Positions 33,591 through 43,056 of a stretch of DNA of 64,000 bases are shown in pieces. The DNA is taken from NCBI GenBank assembly GCA_029256185.1, contig JAQSYI010000011.1, positions 124,001 to 188,000 of the forward strand, given 5' to 3'. The first letter of the stretch is position 1. The number at the start of each line of letters is the position of its first letter. The position numbers were made by a program, and so were the translations under genes. Under the pieces are notes generated by a model. That model was not told the origin of the DNA. It worked only from the letters and a program-made list of their open reading frames with translations, and did no database searches. This stretch comes from Paenibacillaceae bacterium (GTDB lineage Bacteria > Bacillota > Bacilli > Paenibacillales > NBRC-103111).

Positions 33591-34091
33591 TTATTGCCTA
33601 ACCCGTTTCAGTTCGCGGATCTCGGTTTCTTGCTCCAGTGAGCGTAAGCCTAGGGATTCGAGAATCCTGTTCTGACGATCCTCGCTATCCTTGAGCGCTG
33701 CCAAGTCGCCGCGGATATAGTGCACATCCAGTGTGAGCGCCTCCAGCTTGGCATCGGTCATATCCTGACGGTGATGAATAGCCCTGACCAACTGATAGAG
33801 CTCCTTCTGGCCTTCGATCAGATATTGAACGTTGGTTTGAATGGAACGTTGAATTTCTTCGAAAGAAGCTTGCCGATCGGCAAAAGCCATCTGGTTAACC
33901 TCGAATGCGGCCTGCCTGTCGGCAAAAGCTTGCTGGTTGGCCTCCAATGCAGTCTGCCTGTCGGCAAAAGCTTGCTGGTTGGCCTCCAATGCAGTCTGTC
34001 TGTCGGCAAAAGCCTGCTGGTTGACCTCCAATGCGGCTTGCCTATTCTCCATCTTATCCAATTTCTCCAGAATCAGATCCAGCTTGTCCAT
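33591..34091 (-). CDS. Coiled-coil protein with 14-residue tandem repeats
   Basis: 166 residues. The start is the ATG at 34091 with AAGGAG 9 bases upstream; a longer frame has no ribosome site. Residues 21-76 are four copies of a 14-residue unit, consensus LEANQQAFADRQTA, i.e. two heptads. The C-terminus is a second coiled-coil (EDRQNRILESLGL, then LEQETEIRELKRVRQ). The build resembles the protein at 23391-23777. It has its own terminator and lies between the kinase and manC. No domain of known activity is seen. Confidence 0.78.
   Translation of the reverse strand: MDKLDLILEKLDKMENRQAALEVNQQAFADRQTALEANQQAFADRQTALEANQQAFADRQAAFEVNQMAFADRQASFEEIQRSIQTNVQYLIEGQKELYQLVRAIHHRQDMTDAKLEALTLDVHYIRGDLAALKDSEDRQNRILESLGLRSLEQETEIRELKRVRQ
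33864..34031 (-). repeat. Four 42-bp in-frame tandem repeats
   Basis: The repeats encode the 14-residue units of the coiled-coil protein. The two central copies are almost identical at the DNA level, so recent copy-number change is likely. Confidence 0.85.
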
Positions 34092-34318
34092 GTTGACTCG
34101 CTCCTTACTTGGTATACTGAGCCTATCGCCAACATAGCAATCCTGCAATGTTCCGGCCTCTGGTGGCTTGTAGCTTGATTTTACCATCTCGCTCAGGTGG
34201 GGGCAAGATAATGTACCCTTCTTTATACATTCTTATAAGCTCACCTCATTTCAAGAATTGGAGTCAAGTGCTATAATATATAGATATGTCATAATCTGAA
34301 AAAGGCTGTGTGACACCT

Positions 34319-35659
34319 ATGAAGCTCATCTTGCTATCTGGCGGATCCGGCAAACGGCTGTGGCCGCTGTCCAATGATTCCCGGTCCAAGCAGTTCTTAA
34401 GAGTTCTTCCCGGTCCTGGTGGAATTAAGGAATCCATGGTGCAGCGGGTATTGAGGCAAGTTCAAGAAGTAGATCTGGTTAAGGATACCTTCATTGTAAC
34501 AGGAAAAGCACAAGCCGAGATTATCCATAATCAAGCAGGGGATCAGGTGCCGCTTATTATTGAACCGGAACGGAGAGATACGTTCGCAGCCATCATGTTG
34601 GCTGTGTCATGTATCTATTCCCGTACGGATGCAAGTCTGGATGAGACGGTAGTCATTATGCCTGTTGATCCTTATGTGGATCTGGATTTCTTTAAGACTC
34701 TCCGCAGTTTGGAACAAGTACTGCGAACAATGGGAAGCTCACTTGCGCTCATCGGAGCACAACCCACCTATCCCTCTGAAAAATACGGCTATATTCTGAC
34801 AGAAGAGCTTAGCGGCGAGATGCGCCATGTGAAGCGATTTGCTGAAAAGCCGAAGGCAGAGCTCGCGCGCACCTTCATTGAGCAGGGGGCGTTGTGGAAT
34901 TGCGGCGTGTTTGCAGGCAGATTGGATTTTTTCGTTGAGCTTCTTCGGCAACGGAATTTACCTGTGGATTTTGACTCGCTTGCGTCGCAATATGATTCCA
35001 TTCCCAAGAACAGCTTCGATTACGAAGTGGTGGAGCATCTACAATATATTGCAGTGGTGCCGTATAGCGGGTACTGGAAAGACTTGGGGACATGGAATAC
35101 CCTTACTGAAGAAATGGGGGATTCGATTAGCGGCAAGGGAGTATGCAGCAAGGATTCTGTTAATACCCATATCGTTAATGAACTGGATATTCCTGTTGCT
35201 GTTCTAGGCGTCTCCAATCTGATCGTTGCTGCCAGTCCGGACGGTATTCTTATCGCGGATAAGGAGGAGAGTCCCCGTATCAAGGAGATCCTAACAAGCG
35301 GTGATTCCCGCCCTATGTTCGTAGAGCGTCATTGGGGCTGGTATCGGGTGCTGGAGTATGGGAAGAATGAGTCGGAACAAGAGGTACTAGTTCGTAGGGT
35401 TTGCATTCAGACTGGGAAGCAGATCAGCTATCACATGCACAAGTTGCGTGAGGAAATATGGGCCATTACTTCCGGTTCTGGCGAAGTAGTGCTGGATGGT
35501 CAAGTTCAGACCGTAAGAACCGGCGATGTCATCCGTATTCTTAGTGGAATCAAGCATTCCATACGAGGGAGTAGTGAACTGCAATTTATTGAGACCCAGA
35601 TTGGCCTGGAATTGACAGAGTCAGATATTTATCGTTTTCAAACTGTTTGGATGGTATGA
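34319..35659 (+). CDS. manC: Mannose-1-phosphate guanylyltransferase with cupin domain
   Basis: 446 residues. It makes GDP-mannose from mannose-1-phosphate and GTP. The nucleotide-binding start is ILLSGGSGKRLWPLSNDSR, then RSKQFLRVL; EPERRDTFAA and RFAEKP complete the nucleotidyltransferase. The C-terminal 120 residues are a type II mannose-6-phosphate isomerase-like cupin (QISYHMHKLREEIWAITSG). The ATG at 34319 gives the usual N-terminus; a GTG 9 bases earlier is also possible. A TATAAT box lies near 34275. It supplies GDP-mannose (or a derivative) to the glycan cluster to the right. Confidence 0.92.
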   Translation: MKLILLSGGSGKRLWPLSNDSRSKQFLRVLPGPGGIKESMVQRVLRQVQEVDLVKDTFIVTGKAQAEIIHNQAGDQVPLIIEPERRDTFAAIMLAVSCIYSRTDASLDETVVIMPVDPYVDLDFFKTLRSLEQVLRTMGSSLALIGAQPTYPSEKYGYILTEELSGEMRHVKRFAEKPKAELARTFIEQGALWNCGVFAGRLDFFVELLRQRNLPVDFDSLASQYDSIPKNSFDYEVVEHLQYIAVVPYSGYWKDLGTWNTLTEEMGDSISGKGVCSKDSVNTHIVNELDIPVAVLGVSNLIVAASPDGILIADKEESPRIKEILTSGDSRPMFVERHWGWYRVLEYGKNESEQEVLVRRVCIQTGKQISYHMHKLREEIWAITSGSGEVVLDGQVQTVRTGDVIRILSGIKHSIRGSSELQFIETQIGLELTESDIYRFQTVWMV

Positions 35660-35710
35660 TAATTTTTGGACTGAGTAGGGCTACTAAAAAATGAATAGGA
35701 GATTAGTCCA

Positions 35711-36595
35711 ATGAAAAAAGTAAGAAAAGCTATTATTCCCGCCGCAGGTTTAGGAACCCGTTTCCTACCTGCAACCAAGGCAATGCCCAAGGAAATGCTT
35801 CCCATCGTGGATAAGCCCACTATACAATATATAGTGGAAGAGGCCATGGAGTCTGGGATTGAAGATATTATTATTGTAACCGGCAAAGGGAAGCGGGCTA
35901 TTGAAGATCATTTTGACAGTCATTTCGAACTGGAATATAACTTGTTGGAAAAGCAGAAGCTGCAATTGTTGGAGGAAGTGCAGCGTGCTTCAAACCTAGT
36001 AGATATTCACTATATACGGCAAAAAGAACCTCGCGGACTTGGTCATGCCGTATGGTGCGCCAGAAAGTTTATAGGTGATGAACCCTTCGCTGTATTGCTT
36101 GGTGACGATATTGTTAGAGCTAAGAAACCATGCCTAAGGCAGTTAATAGAAGAATACGACAAAATGCAGGGCTCAATTATAGGTGTCCAAGAGGTTAAGG
36201 AGTACGAAACCCATAGATACGGTATAGTCGATCCCTTGTCACAAAATGGTCGTCTCTATCAGGTGCGCAACTTCGTAGAAAAGCCGCCTAAAGGGAAGTC
36301 TCCTTCCAACCTGGCAATAATGGGTCGGTATATTCTCACGCCGCAGATTTTCGACCTTTTGGAGCAGCAAGAGGCAGGGGCTGGCGGCGAAATACAACTC
36401 ACAGATGCGATTCAGAAGTTGAATCAGTTGGAACATGTCTATGCCTATAACTTCGAGGGCAAGCGTTATGATGTAGGAGAAAAGTTAGGATTTATTATGA
36501 CGACGCTGGACTTTGCTTTGGCTAATGAGGAATTAAGGGGGCCGTTGTTGGAGGAGCTACTCAGTCTAGTGAATAAATACAAAGTGAATGCATAG
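35711..36595 (+). CDS. galU: UTP-glucose-1-phosphate uridylyltransferase
   Basis: 294 residues. It forms UDP-glucose from UTP and glucose-1-phosphate. Motifs [20 protein letters not shown], then [25 protein letters not shown] and FVEKP are the family signature. It lies 51 bp after manC with TAGGAGA upstream of the ATG and probably belongs to the same transcript. It feeds ugd and, after epimerisation to UDP-galactose elsewhere, glf. It is followed by a strong terminator shared with the convergent SLH gene. Confidence 0.95.
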   Translation: MKKVRKAIIPAAGLGTRFLPATKAMPKEMLPIVDKPTIQYIVEEAMESGIEDIIIVTGKGKRAIEDHFDSHFELEYNLLEKQKLQLLEEVQRASNLVDIHYIRQKEPRGLGHAVWCARKFIGDEPFAVLLGDDIVRAKKPCLRQLIEEYDKMQGSIIGVQEVKEYETHRYGIVDPLSQNGRLYQVRNFVEKPPKGKSPSNLAIMGRYILTPQIFDLLEQQEAGAGGEIQLTDAIQKLNQLEHVYAYNFEGKRYDVGEKLGFIMTTLDFALANEELRGPLLEELLSLVNKYKVNA

Positions 36596-36629
36596 AAAAA
36601 CGGTTGGACCTTGAGGTCCAACCGTTTTT
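36596..36629. terminator. Bidirectional terminator between galU and SLH gene
   Basis: AAAAACGGTTGGACC and GGTCCAACCGTTTTT form a 15-bp perfect palindrome with a TTGA loop. Confidence 0.95.
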
Positions 36630-36643
36630 GCTAGCCAATCAAA

Positions 36644-38260
36644 CTATTCAATGAATCCGGCTTTGCTCAGCAGACGTTTCAGCATAGTAGCTGATTCGGC
36701 ACGCGTTGCATTAGCAGTCACATCAAGAGTAGTATCCGTAACGCCGTTTACAATGCTCAACTCAATTGCTGTGGCCACTTCAACCTGCGCCCATACAATT
36801 TCATCGGCATCGGAGAACTTGGCAAGCGCTGCAGCTTGTTTTGCCGCAGTTACTGCTGTATCTACACCGGCATACTTCAGTGCGCGTACAACCAGAGCGG
36901 ACAGTTCCTCGCGGGAGATATCTTGCTCCGGCTTGAAGGTACCATCTTCATAACCGTCAACCAGTCCTGCTTCTTGGGCAGCCGCGATATAGCCAGCATA
37001 CCATTCGTCAGCATCAACGTCGTCGAAGTAGGTATCAGTTACTACAGATGAGACATTCAGACCAAGTGATTTAACAGCAAGGGCTGCAAATTCAGCACGG
37101 GTGATATCCCGTTCAGCTTCGAATTTGCCTGCACCAACGCCATCCACTACCAGTTTGCTGGCCAATAGCTCAATGTCATCTTGAGCCCAATGTCCGGCAA
37201 CATCGTCGAAGCTGGCAGTGTTCTCAATGGCAACGTACACACTGTTGCCAGTACGCAGGAAAGTTGCAGTTGTGTCAGAGAAGGTGGAAGGGACAAAGCT
37301 GAATGTGCCTAATGTCGGATTATACAAAACAGCAGTTGCAGTTTCACTTGCTGCTTTGTTCAGTTTAATCGTACGCTTCACATAAGTGTCTCCGAAGGAA
37401 TCGATAACGAATTTCTTGCCGTCTTTACCTTCAGCGACCAAAGTGAAATCGACTGCATCCGACAGCGGGGAAGCACCAATTGCAGTTGCAGCATCGGTTA
37501 CCGCCTTAGCACTGGTTCCAGTAAGCTTGGTGATACCAACATTGATCTTCAGATCATCAACTGCTACACCTACAGCCTTAGCCAATGCATCCAGATCAAG
37601 CACAGAGAGTGGCAGCTCGTACGTGCCATTTTCACCGGTGATTACCAGTTTGGCATCGGCTTTCTTGGCAGCATCCACAAGAGCGGAGGCCGGAATAGCC
37701 AAAGTCTCTTTGATCTTGATCTCAACAGTAGAAGCAGAGGCAAATGCACTCTTCAGCGCGCTGGCAGAGATTGTGCCGCTGGTAGCGTCCAGGGCAGATC
37801 CTGTAGTTCCACCGCCACCACCGCCACCAGTGCTACCCCCAGGGGAAACGAATGGCGGCAAGGCTTGCTTGTACACAAAATCCGAAACAGCAGGGGCAGT
37901 CAGAAGATGAGAAACAATCTTCAACTGAATTGGATTGTATACAGAATAAGTGGCGCTTGTTACAACAGGGGCAATACTGTAATAGTAGGCTCCATTTGTA
38001 TAGGTGCTGTATGTAGCAGTAGTGGTGGTCACCAGATTCCCGTTTCGGTCATAAACCGAGACAGTAACGGAACTCCCAGATCCATATACAGTCGTACCTA
38101 CTGTCCCATCAAAGTATACTTGACCGGTTACCGTACCGTTTGCAGCATAATTAATATCCTTAAAGTATGCACCGGCAAAAGCTAAGACAGGACTCAATAT
38201 GGAGATAATCATGAGCGTAACCATAGACACAGACAATTTCTTCATCACAGTAGACTTCAT
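36644..38260 (-). CDS. SLH-domain surface protein (candidate S-layer or cell-wall anchored protein)
   Basis: 538 residues, starting at the ATG at 38260 with GGGAGGAAG upstream. The signal peptide is MKKLSVSMVTLMIISILSPV to AFAGA. A Thr/Tyr/Val-rich beta region (residues 33-140) is followed by a Gly-rich linker (GGSTGGGGGGGTTG), a mixed domain, and three C-terminal SLH domains (VAGHWAQDDIELLAS..., DEWYAGYIAAAQEAGLVDGY..., IVWAQVEVATAIELSIVNG...). SLH domains bind pyruvylated cell-wall polysaccharide. The Thr/Tyr/Ser-rich N-terminus is a plausible O-glycosylation target for the neighbouring glycan cluster, as with SpaA of P. alvei, but it is shorter than typical S-layer proteins. Confidence 0.85.
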   Translation of the reverse strand: MKSTVMKKLSVSMVTLMIISILSPVLAFAGAYFKDINYAANGTVTGQVYFDGTVGTTVYGSGSSVTVSVYDRNGNLVTTTTATYSTYTNGAYYYSIAPVVTSATYSVYNPIQLKIVSHLLTAPAVSDFVYKQALPPFVSPGGSTGGGGGGGTTGSALDATSGTISASALKSAFASASTVEIKIKETLAIPASALVDAAKKADAKLVITGENGTYELPLSVLDLDALAKAVGVAVDDLKINVGITKLTGTSAKAVTDAATAIGASPLSDAVDFTLVAEGKDGKKFVIDSFGDTYVKRTIKLNKAASETATAVLYNPTLGTFSFVPSTFSDTTATFLRTGNSVYVAIENTASFDDVAGHWAQDDIELLASKLVVDGVGAGKFEAERDITRAEFAALAVKSLGLNVSSVVTDTYFDDVDADEWYAGYIAAAQEAGLVDGYEDGTFKPEQDISREELSALVVRALKYAGVDTAVTAAKQAAALAKFSDADEIVWAQVEVATAIELSIVNGVTDTTLDVTANATRAESATMLKRLLSKAGFIE

Positions 38261-38396
38261 CTCTCTCTTCCTCCCAATTCTCTTGCTATATAACTTATTT
38301 AACATTTTCTATTTCACCTCCTTCCCAATAATAGACATATTGTAACACTAGTTTTGGAAAATTTATAGCTAAAAGACCTATGCTTCACCATATTAT
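38261..38396. other. AT-rich gap between SLH and ligase genes
   Basis: 136 bases holding the SLH-gene ribosome site (GGGAGGAAG read on the minus strand) and an AT-rich presumptive promoter. No terminator is obvious after the ligase gene, so the two minus-strand genes may be partly co-transcribed. Confidence 0.4.
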
Positions 38397-40871
38397 TTAT
38401 TTTAATGCTGCTATTAAATTAATTTGTTCCTTTTCCTCCGGGTAAGCGGAGGTAAAGGAATCATACATAGCCTGATCCAGCTTGCCTACTTTCTGAGTAA
38501 GAGCGAGATACCAACGGACGATTTGCTTATATTGTTCCTTTTGATCCGGCTGAAGCACTTCAGCCAGCTTGCCGTTCGCTTCGGCTCCTGCAGGCTGCAA
38601 CTCAGCTAAGGCCTTGTCATTTTCTCCGTTTATCATATAAATCTGCCCCACAGAATAGCGGATAATCGCACTGTGGTAGAATGGACGCCCCTGCAACTGG
38701 CCTTCAGGCAACGTGGCGATATGGTCTATTCCTTGTTGAATGGTCTGATAATTCTCCAACAGGGCTTGCCAATTCTGCTCCATGAACTGGCTATTGTTCT
38801 CCTGCTTCGCTTGATTCCACTTGGCATTATGCAAGGAAGCATTCCGCTCGTAGAAGCTAAGCTCCCAAGGATACTTGCTGAGTCCTTCTTGTACCACTGT
38901 AATGGCCTGATCCAGTTGTTGTTTGATTATATATAGCGCATATTGGCGTTCGAGCAGGAGGCGATTATTAGGCTCTTTTTCACGTGCTTCCTCAATAACG
39001 GTTTTGGCTTGGTTCCAATAGTCCTCTTGCTTGGTTTGAGAGTATACCTGCAGCAGAAAATCTACCTTCAAGGCATAATGATCGGGCCGACTGGATGATT
39101 GAATTGCAGCATCCAGCGGTGCCAGAACCTGATTGAAGGGCTTGCCCTGATTCGCATAAGCAATGGCTTTGTTGTAGGAATTCTCGTCAGTAACATTGAT
39201 GATAGAGACAACGAAGAAAACTACTGCAAGTACGCTAACAACAGTTGGGTAAATGAACCTTCTGGCTGTAAGGAAGGACAGCTTGCCCATCCAGGTTGGC
39301 TTGCCGTCGAGCACGGAAGTAAGTCCTCCAAGACAAAAGAATACAAGAGAGCCAAGGAAAACGTAACTCATCTCAAAATCGAGAATACTATGGATTAGAA
39401 TGGATATAGAGACGAAGTAGAAGATAAGATGAGAATTTACCTCTTCCTTTCCCCCGGCAAATGATTTTCTGATGAATAACCAATAAACCGCAACCAACAA
39501 TCCCAGGAAAATAATCAAACCAACGCTGCCTACTTCTATGGCATACTGTAAGAAGAAGTTGTGGGCTTGTCTACTAACATATGGATTGTTCTGATATTTC
39601 TCATAAAGTACCGCCCAGCCGCCGCCGCCGGCGCCAATCACGGGGTGCTCCTTAAAAACCTTGAGGGAATCTTTATAAAAGGTGCCACGTTCCAAAACAC
39701 TGTGCTGTTGAAAGTTGATATTTTCAAGGCGAGTTTCCAGAGCCTCAGGGAGCAAGGCCTTAACAGGAGTTCCTAGAAGCAGCATGACACCCAGTGTGCC
39801 GATAATGACAAGCCCGGCAGGGATTAAGAGTCTGCTGAGCTTACGGGAAGAAAAGCGCACTAGCCTTAACTCAAGTTTGCTAGCAACAAAATATTGCAAG
39901 GCCACGATAATACCTGCAGCAATAAGGGAGACGCCGAATACTCCTCCCCATCCGCTAAGGCTTTCCCCGTTGAACCAACTGTAGGTTTCAGCCGTTTTTA
40001 GGTCAGGAGATGTCCTCTTTAGGACTTCCGTCACAATTCTGATTGATTTTTCGGTAACAAAACTTGTAAGAAGGAATGACGCGGCTGTGCCGATCATTAC
40101 ATATGCGGATAAGGCCACTTGTTTTGTTATACTGAGCAATGGCAATATGGCAAGAAATATAAATGGTAGTGTTACAATCCCGCCGCGAGACAATGTGAGC
40201 CAAAATGAGACTAAAATCGGCACAAGCATCAAAGAATTGACGAAAATCATATACCACTTCTTGGAATGCATGATATAGTAGAGACTACAGAGCATAACGG
40301 CTATCAAGAAGGCGGCGTATGCATTGGCATACTGGAAAACGGAGGTAAGCCGATATCCATCAACAGTTAACATAACCGCATCCCGGAAATACATGTTGCC
40401 AAAGGCGCAGGCCAAACCATATAACACTACGGAATAGCCAAGTATTGTAATGGCTATCTGTAGAAGCCTAGCACCCAACTCATTGCGTGACATATATGCT
40501 CCGACCATGAAGAGTGAAGCATACATAACATGAATAGTAGTCATCGTGCCAGCCAGATCAGGCGAGGCGGCTGCGAAGCGCGAGATTAGGTAAGATAAGG
40601 GAACAAGCCATATGTACATGTTAAGTAAGTCTCGGGTATCATTTAACTTCCAGTTGAAGAAGAGGTACACGGCTAGTAGTATTAGAGTCATGGATGATGC
40701 CAGAAGAGTCGAGAAAATAGGTTTGTCGTAATGTGGCGAATAACCGTTGAACAGAGCGGTTTCATACGCCGCGAAGAACAATAGGAAGACTACCGTCGAA
40801 AGAATCAGCCAAAATATGATGGATTTGTGTTCCACATTAACAGGAAGAATTGTTTTTGCTTTGGTTTTCAT
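38397..40871 (-). CDS. O-antigen ligase-like membrane protein with TPR tail (WsfB-like)
   Basis: 824 residues. About 12 membrane segments run to residue 590, including the Wzy/WaaL periplasmic loop with GAGGGGWAVLYEKYQ and RQAHNFFLQYAIEVG. A soluble helical C-terminus of about 230 residues with TPR-like pairs follows (EDYWNQAKTVIEEAREKEPN...). In Geobacillus and P. alvei the homologous WsfB transfers the finished glycan to the S-layer protein, and the same position beside an SLH gene suggests that role; polymerase activity is the alternative. AAAGGGAG lies 7 bases before the ATG. It points away from the AT-rich glycan operon. Confidence 0.85.
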   Translation of the reverse strand: MKTKAKTILPVNVEHKSIIFWLILSTVVFLLFFAAYETALFNGYSPHYDKPIFSTLLASSMTLILLAVYLFFNWKLNDTRDLLNMYIWLVPLSYLISRFAAASPDLAGTMTTIHVMYASLFMVGAYMSRNELGARLLQIAITILGYSVVLYGLACAFGNMYFRDAVMLTVDGYRLTSVFQYANAYAAFLIAVMLCSLYYIMHSKKWYMIFVNSLMLVPILVSFWLTLSRGGIVTLPFIFLAILPLLSITKQVALSAYVMIGTAASFLLTSFVTEKSIRIVTEVLKRTSPDLKTAETYSWFNGESLSGWGGVFGVSLIAAGIIVALQYFVASKLELRLVRFSSRKLSRLLIPAGLVIIGTLGVMLLLGTPVKALLPEALETRLENINFQQHSVLERGTFYKDSLKVFKEHPVIGAGGGGWAVLYEKYQNNPYVSRQAHNFFLQYAIEVGSVGLIIFLGLLVAVYWLFIRKSFAGGKEEVNSHLIFYFVSISILIHSILDFEMSYVFLGSLVFFCLGGLTSVLDGKPTWMGKLSFLTARRFIYPTVVSVLAVVFFVVSIINVTDENSYNKAIAYANQGKPFNQVLAPLDAAIQSSSRPDHYALKVDFLLQVYSQTKQEDYWNQAKTVIEEAREKEPNNRLLLERQYALYIIKQQLDQAITVVQEGLSKYPWELSFYERNASLHNAKWNQAKQENNSQFMEQNWQALLENYQTIQQGIDHIATLPEGQLQGRPFYHSAIIRYSVGQIYMINGENDKALAELQPAGAEANGKLAEVLQPDQKEQYKQIVRWYLALTQKVGKLDQAMYDSFTSAYPEEKEQINLIAALK

Positions 40872-41086
40872 GCGAGTACTCCCTTTGCTTTAGTAGATGG
40901 TTGGTTTTATTCTAGCACATATTTAATAAGCAGGATAAGGATTTATTGTTCTAATTTATAAAATATGAAGTATAAGGTATATGCGGTAATAACCGACAAT
41001 TATTAAGGAATGATGTTTATCTTGCTGTTTTTGGTGGATTAAGTTAAAATAACAACCAAATATAGCAATAAGGATGAATTGACATC

Positions 41087-42205
41087 GTGAAAAAAGTCTT
41101 ATATTGCGCTTCAACTATTGCACACATTGAAAAATTTCATTTACCATATTTAAAAATGTTTAAAAAAAAAGGTTATAGTGTCTGGGTTGTGGCGAATAAT
41201 AGTAGTCCTATTTCTTATGCTGACCATGTGGTTCCCCTTGCTATGAAAAAGAAAATGTTCAGTTTTCATAATATAAAGGCAATATTTCAAACTGTAAGGC
41301 TACTTAAGAAAGAAAAATTTGAAATAATCAGTACACATACCGCTTTAGCAGCTTTTATTGTGCGTACAGCAGCAATTTTGTTGAAAAAGCAAGAACGACC
41401 TAAAATATACAATACCAGCCATGGTTATTTATTTGATGATAATGATGGAATAAAGAAATATATTTTTCTTTTTGTGGAAAAAATATTATCTTATGTGACG
41501 GATGTATTAATGGTAATGAACCGAGAAGATTACTGTATTGCAGCAAAATATAAACTCTATAAAAGTAAACTATACTATATAAATGGTATGGGATTGGATA
41601 GTTCTAAATTTAATCCATTAACTCAGGCTGAACGCTATATCATTCGCAAGAAGAATACTCTTTTAGAGGATGATTTTCTTTTTGTTTATGCGGCAGAATT
41701 TTCAAGACGGAAGAATCATTTGCTCTTGATTCGTGCATTTTCAAATGTGTCCAGGGAGTTTCCTAGAATGAAACTTCTTCTGGCGGGTGATGGGGAACTC
41801 ATAGAAGATTGTAGAACCTATGCGCGAGAATTAAATGCCACTAATAATATTATATTTTTAGGTTATATAAACGATATGCACAGTCTGTTCTCTATATGTA
41901 ATGCTTGTGTAAGTACCAGTCGAATTGAGGGGTTACCCTTTAATATACTTGAGGCAATGGCTCACGGTCTTCCCGTTATTGCCAGCAACATAAAAGGTCA
42001 TAGAGAGCTAATAGATGATGGATTGAATGGTTATTTATTTGAGTTAGATCAGCAGCATCAATTTGAGGAAAAATTAAAAAAAATATTTTTTGATTCATTG
42101 ATTAAACAATCATGCAGAGCTGTCAACTTAAAAAAGCTTAAAGACTATGAATTGAGTGCGGTCTTACGTGTTGTTTCAGATATATATGGAGTCAATTCAT
42201 TTTAA
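41087..42205 (+). CDS. Glycosyltransferase family 4 (GT-B)
   Basis: 372 residues, the first gene of the AT-rich operon; GTG start. The C-terminal half carries the GT4 signature: VYAAEFSRRKNHLLLIRAF, LLLAGDGELIEDC, NIIFLGYINDMHSLF and CVSTSRIEGLPFNILEAMAHG with the catalytic Glu-x7-Glu. The N-terminal half (VLYCASTIAHIEKFHLPYLK) resembles EpsD-type enzymes. It transfers a nucleotide-activated sugar with retention in the cytoplasm during repeat-unit or chain assembly; donor and acceptor are unknown. The 180-bp upstream gap is very AT-rich and presumably holds the operon promoter. Confidence 0.9.
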   Translation: MKKVLYCASTIAHIEKFHLPYLKMFKKKGYSVWVVANNSSPISYADHVVPLAMKKKMFSFHNIKAIFQTVRLLKKEKFEIISTHTALAAFIVRTAAILLKKQERPKIYNTSHGYLFDDNDGIKKYIFLFVEKILSYVTDVLMVMNREDYCIAAKYKLYKSKLYYINGMGLDSSKFNPLTQAERYIIRKKNTLLEDDFLFVYAAEFSRRKNHLLLIRAFSNVSREFPRMKLLLAGDGELIEDCRTYARELNATNNIIFLGYINDMHSLFSICNACVSTSRIEGLPFNILEAMAHGLPVIASNIKGHRELIDDGLNGYLFELDQQHQFEEKLKKIFFDSLIKQSCRAVNLKKLKDYELSAVLRVVSDIYGVNSF

Positions 42206-42249
42206 GCGATTTGGTTTATCCTATGATGAATTAGTGGAGGGGAAACAGT

Positions 42250-43056
42250 TTGCCACAAATCTCTGTGCTGATGGGTGTTCTAGAAAAAAATAACCGAACC
42301 AGGGATTTGAAAAATTCCATCAATTCAATTTTGGGGCAAACATATTCTAATTTTGAATTTTTAATATGCGATGATGGTTCCTCAGTTTCAGTTCAGAAAA
42401 TGCTCGAAGATTTTGCTTCTAGGGATGCAAGGATTCGTCTTCTCCGTACAGGTAATTTATATAGCCTTCCTAAAAAATTAAATTACTGTCTAATGCATGC
42501 GAATGGAACATTCATAGCAAGGCAGGATGCCGATGATATTTCTTTGGAACAAAGATTTGAAAAACAAATCCTATTTCTTGAAACTAATCCGCAGATAGCT
42601 TTTGTAGGTTGCAACGCGAAGGTAATTTGTGAAGGGGATTTTTGTGATAAAAGACTTTTCCCTGAATACCCAACGAAAGAAGATTTTTTGTTTAAATTGC
42701 CATATCTTCATCCTACTCTCATGTTCCGTAAGGAAAGTATTAAACTGGTAGATGGATATAGTGAGTCGCGCTATGCTGTTTTATGTGAAGACTACGACTT
42801 GTTATTGAGAATGTATGAGAAAAAATGCTATGGATATAATCTTCAAGATGAATTATTCTTATATCAAATAACCAAACAAGATTATAAGAAGAGGACGTAT
42901 CATCACAGGATTAATGAGGCAATAATCAGATATTGTAGATTTAGAGATTTGCATATGCTCTTGAAGGGCTGGCCTTATATTCTTAAGCCTCTGATTGTTG
43001 GTTTGTTGCCTCACAGACTGCTAAATAGGTTGAAAAAGAAGAAGGTGTTATTATGA
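42250..43056 (+). CDS. Glycosyltransferase family 2
   Basis: 268 residues; TTG start with GGAGG 9 bases upstream. The GT-A N-terminus is PQISVLMGVLEKNNRTRDLK, then ILGQTYSNFEFLICDDGSS; RQDADDISLEQRFEKQ carries the DxD-type metal site, and LCEDYDLLLRMYEK the ED base region. It is soluble, without membrane segments. It overlaps the next gene by 4 bp (ATGA). An inverting enzyme in the cytoplasm; the sugar is unknown. Related enzymes take part in EPS and capsule assembly. Confidence 0.9.
   Translation: MPQISVLMGVLEKNNRTRDLKNSINSILGQTYSNFEFLICDDGSSVSVQKMLEDFASRDARIRLLRTGNLYSLPKKLNYCLMHANGTFIARQDADDISLEQRFEKQILFLETNPQIAFVGCNAKVICEGDFCDKRLFPEYPTKEDFLFKLPYLHPTLMFRKESIKLVDGYSESRYAVLCEDYDLLLRMYEKKCYGYNLQDELFLYQITKQDYKKRTYHHRINEAIIRYCRFRDLHMLLKGWPYILKPLIVGLLPHRLLNRLKKKKVLL

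Noticed and set aside
33864..34031. CRISPR-like tandem array
   Set aside because: Repeats are contiguous, in frame and coding, without unique spacers.
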